From Hibiscus mutabilis (lineage: Eukaryota > Streptophyta > Magnoliopsida > Malvales > Malvaceae): a stretch of 64,000 nucleotides of DNA. Of the stretch, positions 10,950 to 22,859 are shown piece by piece. The notes under the pieces are model-generated. The model did not search any database. It was not told where the DNA came from and saw nothing but the letters and a program-made list of their open reading frames with translations. The translations under genes and the position numbers were made by a program. How positions within the stretch are numbered: position 1 is the stretch's first letter; every line of letters begins with the position of its first letter. Location of the stretch: NCBI GenBank assembly GCA_019671005.1, contig CM033752.1:4650001-4714000 (forward strand), in the 5' to 3' direction.

Positions 10950-13218
10950 TAACAGGGATTTACCCTCTACGATAAAAATATTATTAAAAAAATGTGTTTT
11001 TTTACGATATCAAAGAAGACGTCACCCGGAGACTGGGATGACGCTCCCAACAGAACACCGTAAATATTTTTAAAATAAAAAAATAGATGGGAAATATAAT
11101 AAAAATGGATGGAGTCGCCACCAGCCACTTTGGTAAGCCGAACACCGTTAAAAGCTAACCAGAGATTCAAAACGTTTGGGTTCGAGAGTCGGTTATGCGT
11201 GAGGAATGATTAGCACCCCACAACGCTCAAAATTAGTACCGCGTCGAGTAAGTGTTGTCATTGCAAGAAAATAAAATTTTGATTTTTAATTTAAAATTTA
11301 ATCCCAAAAAAGAAAAAAGAACAGTCTAAGGAGAACATTTTCTTATTTACGAAACCGAGGAAGATGACACCTGAATGAGTCAGGATGTCACTTCCTAGCT
11401 GATATCCAAAATAAAGTGAAAAATATTCCCTTAAATGAACCGAGTTTAAAAAAATATATCGAAATAAAATAATATATATATATACAAGTTTAATAATATA
11501 ATATATTTTACATAGCGAAAATAATAACAATAAAGTACATATATTTTATAATATACTAAAAATAATATATATAGTTAATATAATAATAATATATTAAGAT
11601 AAAAATAAATATATAAAAAATAATGATAAATATATTAGTATATACATTATAACATATACATAATAATAATAATAATATACTATAAGATATAAAATAATAA
11701 ACACATTAAAATATATATTATAATATTTGCATAATAATAATATGCTATAAAATAATAATAATAATAACAATAATAATATATACATATATTATATATATAT
11801 GGTAATACATATAACTTTAAGATGTAATTTTATTTATCTACGGTAACTACATATTATATATATAGTATACTAAGAGTAAAATATAAATATATTTAAAGAA
11901 ACTTTACATATTTATGTACACATATTATAGAATAAAATATACTAAATATATATAATAATATCTAACATAATATACATACTATATAATATATATGATTCTA
12001 TAATTGTAAAAAAGGATACGTTAATATTATATAATAATAATATAATAGGTAAATAATATATATGGTACATATATATATGCTAAATATATAAAAATGATAT
12101 TAAATATAGGATACTTACATATGGACAATACGTATATATGTAATAATGGTAAACAAAATATGCTATATATATATAAGGACTAAAATTAAATGAAACAAAA
12201 TAAGTAAGTCAAATTAAAATGAAATAAGAGTGAGAAAGGATGAAATTAAAATCCAACGAAAACTTATAGGGACTGATGAAGTAATTAACCCATATATCAG
12301 GATAGAAACGAAAAATAGGCTGGGCGGAGGATTTAGTGCGTAATTAAACCATTTTTTATTCAAGTATAAAAACTAAAAAAGGGTGAAAAATTCATTTGGC
12401 AATTCAAAATAAACAAGGGGGCTTTCAAATTCTCTCAAACCCTCTCCCTCTTCTGCCGGTAGCCGGCCACCGGCCTCCTGCGCCCCCGCGGCACTCCGCC
12501 GGTCGCCGGTGGACGCTGCCGCTTCCTGCGGCCCGTAGTCAAAAAGTCGCCTCCTTTCCGACTCTATTCAACACCCCGGTTTCAAATCCGACCTCGGATT
12601 TTAGCGTTGGGGCCTCTATTTGCGTAGATCTGAGATGAAATGTACGGTTTATACTCCTTTTTTTACCTTTTTATATTCAATTTCTTCCTCTATTTTGAAT
12701 GTTTTTGGTGTGATTTGGTTCGAACAAAGAAGAGATAAGATAGAGCGTTTTTTTTAATCAAAAAAGCCTTTTTTTTATTCGAGTCTGACTCCCCCCCTTT
12801 TTTTACATCATTCGAACTGTTTTTTTCTATATATTCGAATGGTTTTTTTACCTCCCGAAAAACTCCCCCTTTCCATTCGAATATATGTGGGTTTTTATAC
12901 CCATTTACATGCATACATAAATAATAAAAAATAGCAACTTGACTAATTTTTGCAGGTTTTGGGCGGTGGCGGACGGCGGACGACGCGCGTGGCCAATGGT
13001 AGCGCGCGTGTCGGCCATTGCGCGGAGAGTGGATGAAGGGTGCGGCGGCTGCAGACTATTAGGGGAGAAGGGTTTTCAAAATTAGGTTAAATTTAGGGTT
13101 AGAATGGGTATTTGGGCTGTTAATGGGTGTTGGGTTTTAGATATGGGTACTTGTAAAGGGTATTGGGTTTAATTTTTGTAATGGGCTAAGCCCGGACTAA
13201 AATAGGTCCATGGTTACA
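10950..13218 (-). mobile_element. Decayed Tat/Ogre-type LTR, apparently solo
   Basis: GGAGTCGCCACCAGCCACTT, GGGTTCGAGAGTCGGTTATG and GATTAGCACCCCACAACGC (11114-11223) match, in diverged form, the start of the LTRs at 26657 and 31220, so this LTR runs on the minus strand. Its 5' end is probably TGTAACCATGGACC, complement of the bases up to 13218. The low-coordinate end near 10950 is not certain. It contains a 700-base AT tract (11440-12180) and GC-rich CCGGCCACCGGCC text (12460-12540), a pattern shared with the LTR at 1560-4189. No internal domain flanks it. Confidence 0.65.
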
Positions 13219-13429
13219 CATTTTAGGTTTGTCCATTTGATTTCTCATAACTATGAAGCTCTATAGTGCTTTTGAAAAATAGTAACTTTGTGAAAAATCA
13301 ATAGGGTAAAAGAAATTTGAAGGCATTCAGAACGAAGGTGAAGACTAACAAAAATCGTCTCTTTTTGGCGTCTTATATGTGTCCAACATTAAAAGATTAA
13401 ACCTTAAACCCTGAACACTAAATTAATTC

Positions 13430-13833
13430 TTACCCTAGAGGCTAGAGCACGAGGACAATTTTCACGGCAATACACCAATGCATGGGTTCCACCATGGAGA
13501 TCCAGGAAAAGTTATCCGCATGGCACTCTCCAATGACGTCTGTTTTTGGTCATCTCACAATATGAACTTAAGAGGGAATGGATCCATTTGATAGGCCATA
13601 GGAAGTCTGTTACTCTGTATTGTATTTGTCCATCAAAACTTACAAAGGTGGTGCCATTTGGGTTTGTTTACAACATAGGGTGGTCCAGCAAGTGGGGGAA
13701 TAAACCCCTCTGCACTCATCAACCATCAGGGTTTTCTTTTTACCAGTTTCCAGTTGATGAATCATGTCTTCCAACCAATGCTGCACAGCCTGCAGGTTAT
13801 CAAATTTTTACAACCCCAAAGATGCTTTTCTAA
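13430..13833 (+). pseudogene. Unrecognised gene-like fragment
   Basis: This stretch has a less AT-biased, coding-like composition than its surroundings. The longest open frame, 13546-13833, encodes about 95 residues including the phrases VPFGFVYNIGWSSKWGNKP and FSFYQFPVDESCLPTNAA. I do not recognise a family. No convincing start, and no splice sites or partner exons, were found. It ends where the tRNA-Ala-bearing duplicated segment begins. It could be a relic exon or chance. No function is proposed. Confidence 0.3.
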
Positions 13834-14190
13834 AATTCGGTTGCCCCGCCCTCCACAACTGCACTGGATATGAGGACTCATTCTCCTTTGGATTTAAAAA
13901 GAAATGGAGTAAATGGTGATGCGGGGGATCGAACCCCGGGGCCGTGCCTCTTGCATGCAAAGCAAGCGCTCTACTATTTGAACGAGTGTATAACAAAATT
14001 TACTTTCATTAAGATTAGAGCATGAGTTTATAACAAGAATATATCTACCAAGCGTAGAGCATGAAATTTTCTGAAACTAACTATTCTCGCCGAACCAGGC
14101 TCCTTATTCTTCCAAAAAATGACTGTATTTATACAAGACATAGGCACGATAGTATAATCTTCTAAATATGTTCAAAAACTAAGTATAGTA
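13834..14190. repeat. Duplicated segment, copy 3
   Basis: GCCCTCCACAACTGCACTGG and GATATGAGGACTCATTCTCC, the tRNA-Ala pseudogene, GTGTATAACAA, AGAGCATGA and GCACGATAGTATAATCTT repeat copy 1 in the same order. The first part of the segment (matching 5765-6108) was not seen here. Confidence 0.7.
13914..13985 (-). pseudogene. tRNA-Ala(TGC) pseudogene, copy 3
   Basis: The minus strand has a perfect anticodon arm CTTGC-TTTGCAT-GCAAG (anticodon TGC) and an intact T arm CGGGG-TTCGATC-CCCCG. The 5' acceptor and D arm are wrecked (ACTCGTTCAAATAGTAGAGC) and the variable region is too long. It is not functional. Confidence 0.75.
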
Positions 14191-14808
14191 AATCCGAATA
14201 GTAAAAGTTAAAATAAGATATTAACTCTAAAATACGATAGTTTTCTTCTACTAACATCTCCCTTTCATGCTCTCAAACCTTGATATCAATTATGTCAACA
14301 TCAAAGTTTCTTGGTCCATCCCAGTTTATGTAAAAAACCAGGTTAAGAGAATGGTTTCTGGTCAACTAAAAGCATACTCAAATAAATTAATTGAAAGCAT
14401 TGAATATTAAAAATTAATTAAAACATTTTGGTACAAAATTTATTAATATCATAAGTATACAAAGAAAATGGTTTCTGGTAAAGACATCTTTTGTGCCAAA
14501 ACAGAGATCATGGAGGGATTTTACTCGAATCCCTCTTTGATTGTAGAACAAATGGCACTCTACCTGCAATACACTTCAAATCAAGGAATAAAAAATTGGA
14601 CAGGGTATTGAACTCGTCGGACGGACCTCCGATTCCATGTTCGTCTACACCGAAAAGGCTTCAATTCTGGACTCTCTGAGATTTTGCAACGGAGAACATG
14701 TATGAATGCCATTTTACATCATCTTCAAACGGATCTATGGTTTGGGATTTTCTGACTGCACCTTCAAACTGTTGATTCACTCGATGGAACAAGCAACACC
14801 CCATTGGT
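14191..14808. other. 3' flank of GNL1
   Basis: This is noncoding DNA downstream of the GNL1 stop. On the minus strand an AATAAA lies at 14439-14444, about 365 bases after the stop, and is a possible polyadenylation signal. Short open frames on the plus strand have no recognisable product. Confidence 0.45.
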
Positions 14809-17800
14809 TTAAGGAACTTCAGTTGTCTTTTGCTGTTTTGCTTGTACCTGCTTGAGTTCTTGTTCGGTGAACACTTTGGATTGCAAAGATGGGGCAATGT
14901 TGTTCACATGCAGCCATGTCAATTGCCAGAAACTCTCTCCACCGAGATCATCACTCGGCACGAGCACACCAGTAGTCTTCATCACCAGCAGTGTGTTCTT
15001 GAGAAGCTCAGGGACTAATTCATGCATTTTTTCACTATGTTTTCCTCGGAACTTGACTTTCATGCATCTCTCCATACGATCGAGAACCCCGAGCCATAAT
15101 TTGCAGAAGGATGGTTGCTGTGATAGATCCTGCAGTGACTGTAAGAAAGCTTTCGACAGTAATTTTGTGGCTAAAACAAGTGTACCCTCAATTTTCCGGT
15201 ATTCTTTTGAGGAGCTCCCCTGTGCAATTTCTAGCAAACCGTCCATTAATGTAAAAATCACATGATCGAAACACTTGAACCACAAAGCATTTGGAATCCA
15301 AATTCCATCAACCCCTCCTAAAGAACTCTGTAACATTAAAATGGCATGGTTCCTCACCGCTTCCCTCTGATCCAAACATACTGCCCTCAGTCCATGCACC
15401 AACCTCAGCCACATCTCACCAATGTCCTGACTTACTTTCATAGCAGCATCCTCTTCCGCGGCATTCCGAGCCTCATTAGACCATCTAACTAGACAAACAA
15501 CTGAACCCGCCATCATGTCGAGGGCAGAAATGGACCTATCGACCTCTCCGACCCGAGACTCGGCAAACTCCCTTGCCGCATCCACACAAAGAACGTAATT
15601 AGACGGCAAAAGATGTGACCCCTCAGACATGATGAATGCTAGTGCCTCGAATCCAAACTCAGATGCTTCTGGATGTCGAGCGGTGATAAATAGCAAGGAG
15701 ATGATCGTGTGCCAACCCAAATGGGATCTGATGTGAGTTGCATTTGCTTTCACGAGATGCATGACTTCTTGCGTGATAGGTTCATAATATGCGTCAGCAA
15801 CCTGAGCATCCAGTTTCAATATTAGTTGCATGGACTTTAGAAGCTCATCGGTTATATTTTCTTTATAAGGAAGCAGGCGCTGGCATATCTTAAGGAGCCC
15901 AAACACAGCTTTTTCAACTAGAGCACATGGTACCGCCTTCTGCTGGACAATATCCGATATGTGCTCGTAAACCTTTTGCCAGATTATCAAAATTCTATCC
16001 CGGTTATTCAGAGTGATAGTGATCAGCAACTCCAGGCAGAAGACTGCAGTGTCTTCATCTTCCATGACCCTGGTTCCCTTGCTGAATCGACCTGCAGCCA
16101 AGATAATGGCATCAAGAAGTTGCAATAAAGACTCCACTTGGAGAAACTTACTCTCCATGAATATATTATCAATGTGGCATTCCTGTACTATCTCATGAAG
16201 ATGCCGTTGAGCAGCGAGCTCTTCCTCAGTTGGGTACATCTTCGGCTCTTCCATATCAAAGGATAGGAATTGACTGAACCGTCCAATCAGGCTAGAAGAT
16301 TTCTGGGGAATGGTCGCAGGTGCTGTCTCCAATCTTTGTAAAGAACTTGTAGCAGGCTTACCCCGCTCGTGGTCAGACGAGGACTCGTTTTCATCAGCTG
16401 CATCACTAGCCAGATGGCCAGGCAGAAGGTCGAGTTTGTGCAAGGTTAAGACACAATCCAATATGTTTTTCCAGCCACTTTGAATACAATCACCATAGCT
16501 ATTTGCTATAGTGAAAACTGTTGTGGTTGCCATCCTCGCTCTGGCATCATCTCCGAAGGAAATAATGGCGTCTTCACTGGACATCGGAGTTGAAAGGTTT
16601 GTAAATTTACAAAGAAACACAACCAAATCGTCCAATACATCAGCAAAGTGATAGTGCGCTGAAATTTTGGCAACAGCCAAGAATCCCTCGATGCACATTT
16701 GTAAAATATCTTCCAGTTCCACTTGATCAAAAACCACAGATATAGCAGCAATCGTGGGGCCAGACAAGATAGAAAACATATCATGGTTGAGGGGTGCTCT
16801 AGAATCACAGGCAATGAAAGGGGTGCTTTCTCTGGACTTGTGAACCACATTAACCCAGCGGCTTGAGGTCATTACTGAGAAGCCAGCACCTTGATCAGGG
16901 ATCATCTGAATTTCGTTCTCACAGATAGAGTGGTAAAGCTCAGATAAGTACTCTCGAGGAAGATCTTTCCCGCCATTGATTAGTCGATTGTTACGGATAA
17001 AATCTTCTTCGGTCATCTTTTTCTTAACCTGTACATTGTGTTGATCTGTGTTAAGCATTATAAGTGAATACGACAACAAGAGGGCAGCATCTTTATTACA
17101 CAACATATCTGGTGATTGCTCGTAATATCTTTCAGCAAATGCCTCGAGCACTCTCTGTATCTTCTGTGATTCTCCAGGCAATCTGAAAGTTCCCACAAAA
17201 ACACGTAATGCTGAATCTAGATTCATGTCACTAAAATCGAAGGTCTTCACAAATTCATGAAGTACCTGAACACAAAATTCATCATGATTTCCTAGAAAAT
17301 CCCCGATTAGATTCTTATCTAGCCCAGTTGTGTACCTAAAGAATGATGCAACACTTCCTGGGTCAAGTTCAACAGGTAATAGATGGATTCCTTGGAGAAA
17401 CTCCAGGCCTTTCTTGGGATCTCGATTAAAATGGTCAGCTCCGATTGCCAACTTTCTCTTGATGTGCTTCATCTTACGGACAAAAGGAATCCAAGAATTA
17501 GGGTCACTGTAATTCTGACATTTCGATGTCCAGAAAGCTTCATATCCCTCACGATCTGTCGATGCCTCATTTGATATAGGTAACTCGTTGCCGATTCTCT
17601 CAGCCATACCCTTTACCGTAGATAACAAACCATGCAGAGCAAGGATATGCATTGCGGACAAAGGTCCATTCACAGGAAATGCACTCTTCGACAACAAGTT
17701 GGCAATGTCTTCAAAAACATTACTGCAGGTTATGTCACAATCATAATTAGCATACATCTCAGCCACAAATGTCTGCTGCCCGCAAAGGTCGACCAAAGCT

Positions 17801-19235
17801 TCCAAAGCAACCTCCTGCTGTTGGTAAGAAGACCCGTGCTTGCTTTGTGCAAGCTTCAAAAGCACACATGAAAAGAAAGCTTCGAGCTGCACTTTTAGTT
17901 CCGAGCGCAAATGATAATACAGATTGAGAACGATGCTACATACAGTAGAAAGAATAAGTGCGCTCATGGATAAGCCAAATTGCATCAGGTTACGAAACAA
18001 TTCATCCTGAATTATAGCCAATAACTTGGGATGCTTGCTGAATGACGGTCCACCCAATTCTATTGCTGAATTAATTAAACCAAGGGCGAATAGTGGAACA
18101 TCTTCATCATACGCTACGGGATTCGATTTAGGGCCAATACCTATCTTTTCAATGACATTTAACAGAGAACACAAAAACTGAAATATCTCCACCATGCATG
18201 GGATCCCAAAAGGTGCAGACATCAATCTTTCATCATGCTGGGCATCCTCCTTCCCGTCCCTTTCGCCAGACTCGATTGTGTCGGATTCAGAACTGGACTT
18301 CACCATTGGAGCACTAGAAGTATCAGCAGCAAGTGAGGATGGACCATCACTAATGGTACCGACATTTCCATTTTCTACCTGTGGACTTCCAAGCACAAGA
18401 TTCCCATTTTGTGTACTCGCCTGCGATGTAAAAAAGAATTTCATAAATTAGAAGGCAACAAATGACTTACTATGTTCAATTAAGAACCCAAACTATGACT
18501 TATTTAAATTACCACTCCTGAAGTAGATAACGAGCTTCCGTTAGCCATCTCGTCTTCAGTGCTGCTGATCTCAGGAAGATGTGAGAAAATACACCTAAGT
18601 AGTTCATGCATTGTATGTCGAGCTATCCGTTGCAACAGTTCACCTTTGGAGCTTGCTTGATGAACAATACGAAAGCATGTATTTGCTATCATGCATACAT
18701 GCTTATTACTCAACCTAGTTGCAGCCTTACTTTTCATGCAAGCTAAAAGAACTTGAAGTATCTTCATTAGTACCACTTCTTCAGAAGCTGGATCGGTTAC
18801 CTCAAACCGGCAACTCGTCACAGCATCAACAATCAGATGCATAGCTTCTTCCATGTTTACAGTATCCAAGTCAAGTACATCGAGGGTCAGGATTTTATAA
18901 ATGGAAGACAAGGCAACACCAGTTATCGGTGCACCAGTTTCATCGGATTTAATTACATCCAAAAACGGCTGAACGTACACAACTGGGTCAACATTTTGCC
19001 ACTGATGTCCCCATGAGAAAATTTGCTTCCGCAATTCTTTCAAGGAATGGATGAGAGAGTGCTCGAGCTGATCATCATCTGCAACATAACGAACTCCCCA
19101 ACGGACATTTCTCCTCATGACAGCCAGAACAGCTCCAATTTCAGAATTAATCATACATGCGAAAGCACCTTTAGAGGGCTTGACAAGCTCTCCATTAAAT
19201 CCATTGTAACAAGATTGCGTAATCAGATCCCCCAT
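14809..19235 (-). CDS. GNL1: GNOM-LIKE1-type ARF guanine-nucleotide exchange factor
   Basis: This large Sec7-family GEF (GBF1/GNOM class) would activate ARF GTPases for COPI coat recruitment at the Golgi. There are two coding exons, 19235-18513 (241 codons, phase 0) and 18420-14809, joined across a 92-base GT-AG intron. Together they give about 1444 residues, close to the length recalled for Arabidopsis GNL1. The start is the ATG at 19235; MGDLITQ...PSKGAFACMINSEIGAVL parallels the family N-terminus. Order: DCB region (about 30-230), acidic Ser-rich linker (about 230-305), HUS region with NYDCD at 466-470, Sec7 domain (about 560-750), then HDS repeats. The Sec7 glutamic finger is Glu658 in FRLPGESQ. 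Met696 lies in LIMLNTDQHN. No stop or frameshift interrupts it. The GNL1 assignment over GNOM rests on GVRYVADDDQ, ITGVALSS and the N-terminus. Confidence 0.95.
18421..18512 (-). other. GNL1 intron (92 bases)
   Basis: Donor GTG|GTAATT (GT at 18512) and acceptor TTTTTACATCGCAG|GCGAGT (AG ending at 18421) join phase 0 codons GVV and ASTQNG. The intron falls in the poorly conserved linker between the DCB and HUS regions. The frame stays open through the acceptor up to an ATG at 18444, but that is intron sequence. Confidence 0.9.
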
Positions 19236-19990
19236 ATTCAACCAAGATTCTTAGTGAAACCGAAAATTATTTCTCAACGAAGAAGCCGGAAACTACTCAA
19301 ACAAGATGCTAAACTCTGGCAAAATCATGTTATCTGCCGAAATCAACAAATGAATGTCAAAACAATAAACTAGGAAATAGATCTTCTCAGACAGCAATTA
19401 CCAGTAGTGTATAAGTATGAACTTCACTTGGATTACAACAATCATACGAGTTCTAAAGTACAATACAAATAATTAAACTACGCCGAGCTAAATTGAGCAA
19501 TTCACTACACTACTCCTACATGATCCTTTGGAATTAAGCAGCAAAGGGCAAGAATATTTGAACCAAAGTAAACAAAACTGAAGATTTAAAATAACTAAAT
19601 TGAGGTTACAACTCGAGAGGAAGAACAAAAACCCACTAAAGAAATCAACGTGTAGACCTAAAAGAAACTGAAAAGAAATCAAAAGGGAAAGAAAACCCAA
19701 ATTCAAATCCCCGAAACCAGATCTATCCCAATTCATCAAAACGCAAACAGAATCATACTTACACTTGAACAAAAAATATGATCCAAGATCAGCATTTTAA
19801 AGGATAAATCACGAGCCACCAAATCTGGGTCGATTTGAAAGGCAAAATAATCTTTATTTAGCCCAAAAATAATTAAGGGAAAAGTGGATCGAGTGAGGAA
19901 ATATGTACCTTTTCCGATGATTCCAATGGTGGGAATTGGGGAATAACTAGAAAAAGAGTGAACTCTGAAGAAATTTTGGAGCGTTTTGGG
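19236..19990 (-). promoter_or_regulatory. GNL1 5' leader, probably with a leader intron
   Basis: Between the start codon and about 19990 there is no coding frame that belongs to the gene. A plausible leader intron would run from AAAAG|GTACAT (donor near 19909) to GATTTCGGCAG|ATAAC (acceptor at 19334). This is inferred from splice consensus only. The transcription start was not located. The stretch 19488-19772 is open on the minus strand but reads like pyrimidine-rich intron sequence. Confidence 0.4.
19293..19328 (-). promoter_or_regulatory. Upstream ORF in GNL1 leader
   Basis: ATG at 19328 opens an 11-codon frame (MILPEFSILFE) closed by TAG at 19293, 57 bases before the GNL1 start codon. It would be in the mature leader if the acceptor at 19334 is used. 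It may be chance. Confidence 0.35.
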
Positions 19991-20008
19991 TTACATGGGA
20001 GAGTGTAC

Positions 20009-20047
20009 GGAATTGGAATTGGAATTGGAATTGGAATTGGAATTGGA
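20009..20047. repeat. (GGAATT)n short tandem repeat
   Basis: Six GGAATT units in a row lie just upstream of the presumed GNL1 leader. They may be in the promoter or the 5' end of the transcript. Confidence 0.9.
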
Positions 20048-20049
20048 AA

Positions 20050-20984
20050 AAGAACATATTTTTTCTTCTATTTTTTGGATGACAATTTAGATCTTTGCTG
20101 TTTAGAAAATTTCTTATTAGGGTTCTAATAAAAGACAACCTTATTATTTTTTTTAACAAATTTTCCTCTTCTTTCAAGTTCTATGTTATATTTTAGGTCA
20201 AAATCTTCTGTTAGTCCCTGTACTATACGAAAATTATAGATTTAACTATTTTAGTCAAATTAATTTGATCCTTATCAGTCAATGAATTTTTAAATTTTTG
20301 AAATTTTGATTAACATCAAACAATCTTTGCACAGTCCTCTTCCTCATAGCAGCTTGGGACCATCAAGAATGATCCACGGTTCAACACTCTCAATGCTATA
20401 TAGCCGAATTAAAATTTTTGAGTCAGCTGAGCAAATAAGTCTTCTTTTATAACTTAAATTTTATTTGAAATAATTTTGAGGTAAGTCGAGTTGTTTGACT
20501 TTTTGTTTAATTTTAATATTAAATATTTATAATATTATGGTATTAATTAATTTTAATTTAAATAGCTTCTTATAACCATATATATTTCATCATATTTTCA
20601 TGGTTTAACTTAGAAATAGGTGCCCAAACTATATACTTTTTCTGAGATATGTGTCTAACGTTTTTTTTGGCTGATATAGATGCCTAAAATTTTATTATGT
20701 TACTATTTTAAAGTAAAATCGTTAAAAATTTATCACCCGATAATAAATTAACACGTGGCTTTGTTTTTTATTTATTAAAAAACTAAAAATAAATTAAATT
20801 AAATAATATCTTAAAATTTTTAAAAATTACAAAATAGTTCTAAAATCTCTAAAACTTAAAACCTTAAATCCAAAATCAACGCCATTGTTGTCGCCGATAG
20901 CCTTACTAGACTTCACCACCATCATCGTCGAAGACCACCGCCCATTTCCCTAACCGCCCATTGTCGTTAACTAGCGGCAGGGGT
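20050..20984. other. Intergenic DNA upstream of GNL1
   Basis: The presumed GNL1 promoter lies at its low-coordinate end, but no clear TATA box can be defended in such AT-rich text. 20590-20800 (AGGTGCCCAAACTAT, TTAACACGTGGCTTTG, then A-rich) has the feel of a dispersed plant repeat of unknown class. 20870-21000 is GC-richer, with imperfect ACCACC/GCCGCC text and no long open frame. Confidence 0.35.
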
Positions 20985-22284
20985 GTCAATCGGACGTCGA
21001 ACGACGAACGCGAAAGGCTCTAGTATATAATGCCTAGACATGAACATATAATGACCAATATGCAAAGAATCTAAACTTGGTGAAACCCATTAATCGAATT
21101 AACTACTAAACCGCGTGTCCAAATTACATACAACAACCTAGACATGCTCATAAAATTATTCCATCATAAAATATAAATACCCAATTAATTAGATGCCATA
21201 AACCTACTCAAATAATAATCAACAAGTAACTAGAGGCATGCTTCCTAACAAAATAAAACATTATTCAATATACACCAAAAGGTTAAGATCTCAAACATAG
21301 GCTATAGATTAATTATTCATTGCATTGACGGAAGAAAAGAGAGAGTAAGTATATAATGCCTAGTGAATGGACTCAAAAAGGATAAAACGTCAATGTATTT
21401 TTAAAATCAAAGCCCTTATTAGAAACCCGTATTAAAACAAGTCGAACTCACATTTCCAAAACATTAAAATAAAACATGTTTAATTAAATCAAAGCAATTT
21501 TCCAATAAGTTTGTAAAACATACCATGCACACTAAATCATATGCACAAAAGTTTCTTTTGAAACATGCATAATAACTATATGCAAACATAGCTTTCAAAT
21601 ACCAAGCATATAAAACCATATGCAAAACATGTATCATGAATCTCATGTATAATCCCATATGCAAACCTCAATTTAAGCCTTCACATGTTTATTCTCCCAA
21701 AAACAAATCTTAAAGAGCACTACATGTATAAATCACATTATACAAGACATAATTCATCCATCATGATATATTAGTTCATATATTGGCATTTAAGTGACCC
21801 AAAATTAAAACTTTTCATTTGTAAAAATACATCGGATACACGTATTTCACAAGTGGTTCCTTAGACCACTTAACATACATCCATAACTGGAGCATACGAC
21901 ACATTTAACCCCTCGACGGCTATGATGTATAATATCTACAATGGGAGCATACAACACATTTAACTCCTCGACCATTGTGATACGTAATCCACCAGCGGAA
22001 GAACACGACACAATTAACCCCTCGACCATTGGAGTTCCCACGGTAGAGAAAACGACACAATTAACCCCTCGACACACATGAGGCGACTTATTATAGTGCA
22101 CTTTAAACCCTATGGCATGCCAATTATAACCGATAACATTTAATCATTGTCACTTGCCAATATATTTCATTTTAAACATGTTACCTCACTATTTTTTCAT
22201 ATGCAACACATAACCCATTTTCAAATGCAATAAACCATGTTTAAAAACAACTTACACATTCCTTTTGAAAACCATTTATCGAAA
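20985..22284 (-). mobile_element. Outer old gypsy LTR, left part
   Basis: This is one half of an LTR split by the element at 22285-36754; the other half is 36760-38449. TATGGCATGCCAATTATAAC and the (A)ACCCCTCGAC repeats (21905-22075) resemble the LTRs at 51640-51960 and 63540-63860. The 3' end of the LTR is not recognisable near 20985, so it is truncated or too decayed. The last bases CGAAA (22280-22284) are the left target duplication of the inner element. Confidence 0.55.
21895..22085. repeat. Degenerate ~60-base minisatellite in LTR
   Basis: Four imperfect units contain GGAGCATACGACACATTTAACCCCTCGAC-like text (at 21892, 21945, 22000 and 22040). Equivalent blocks lie at the same relative place in other LTRs of the window (for example 51720-51920). 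Confidence 0.6.
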
Positions 22285-22663
22285 TGTAACACCCCGATCC
22301 CATCCCGGATCTGAAGTATCACATTCGTGTCACCCAAAAACTGACCCATCAAAATTTCTCATTTAAAACAACAAATTGGCAATTCTCGAAACGATCCATT
22401 TTCATAAAATCCACATAAATAATGAGATTAAAAGGGGTTTACAAAATATAAGTTCCAATTAAAATGCACCGTTTGACCAAATAGTATTAAATCAAAATAA
22501 AGATACAGACTCGACTGTGGTAAGGTCCTATGAATACATTCAGTCCAAACTAAACATCAAGTATTGTACTCTGAAATTGGCTCGGTGCTGGGAAATCCTC
22601 TTCGATGTGCTCCTCCAAAAGCAACCTGTCAACCTACGCACGAAAAAACCACAATTTCGCACG

Positions 22664-22682
22664 CTGAGCTAACAAAGCTCAG
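22664..22682. repeat. LTR stem-loop (element C version)
   Basis: CTGAGCT-AACAA-AGCTCAG is a perfect 7-base stem with a 5-base loop. Equivalent hairpins with different stem bases lie in the other LTR families (38852, 41073, 51270, 59421, 63152). Confidence 0.6.
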
Positions 22683-22859
22683 TGGTACATTTCTACTCTA
22701 CCGCAATTCATGAATATCATAAAACAAGCATACATGATAATATAATTAAGAGTGCACAGAAAGGCTTCTCAACATCTAAGGATCATCTTCTAGCCTATCC
22801 TAGCTAGAGCTTACAATTGTCTCAAGATACCACTATTATGTAAAAATACTACCAAGCCA

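Noticed and set aside
12396..12638. 80-codon Pro/Arg-rich plus-strand frame
   Set aside because: It lies in the GC-rich part of a Tat-type LTR and is antisense to it.
16506..16850. Minus-strand frame of 114 codons inside GNL1
   Set aside because: It is an out-of-frame reading of the GNL1 exon.
14830..18451. Several plus-strand open frames of 60-137 codons within 14830-18451
   Set aside because: They are antisense shadows of the long GNL1 exon, with no recognisable product or start context.
19488..19772. 94-codon minus-strand frame upstream of GNL1
   Set aside because: It is pyrimidine-rich and low in complexity, and more likely sequence of a leader intron.
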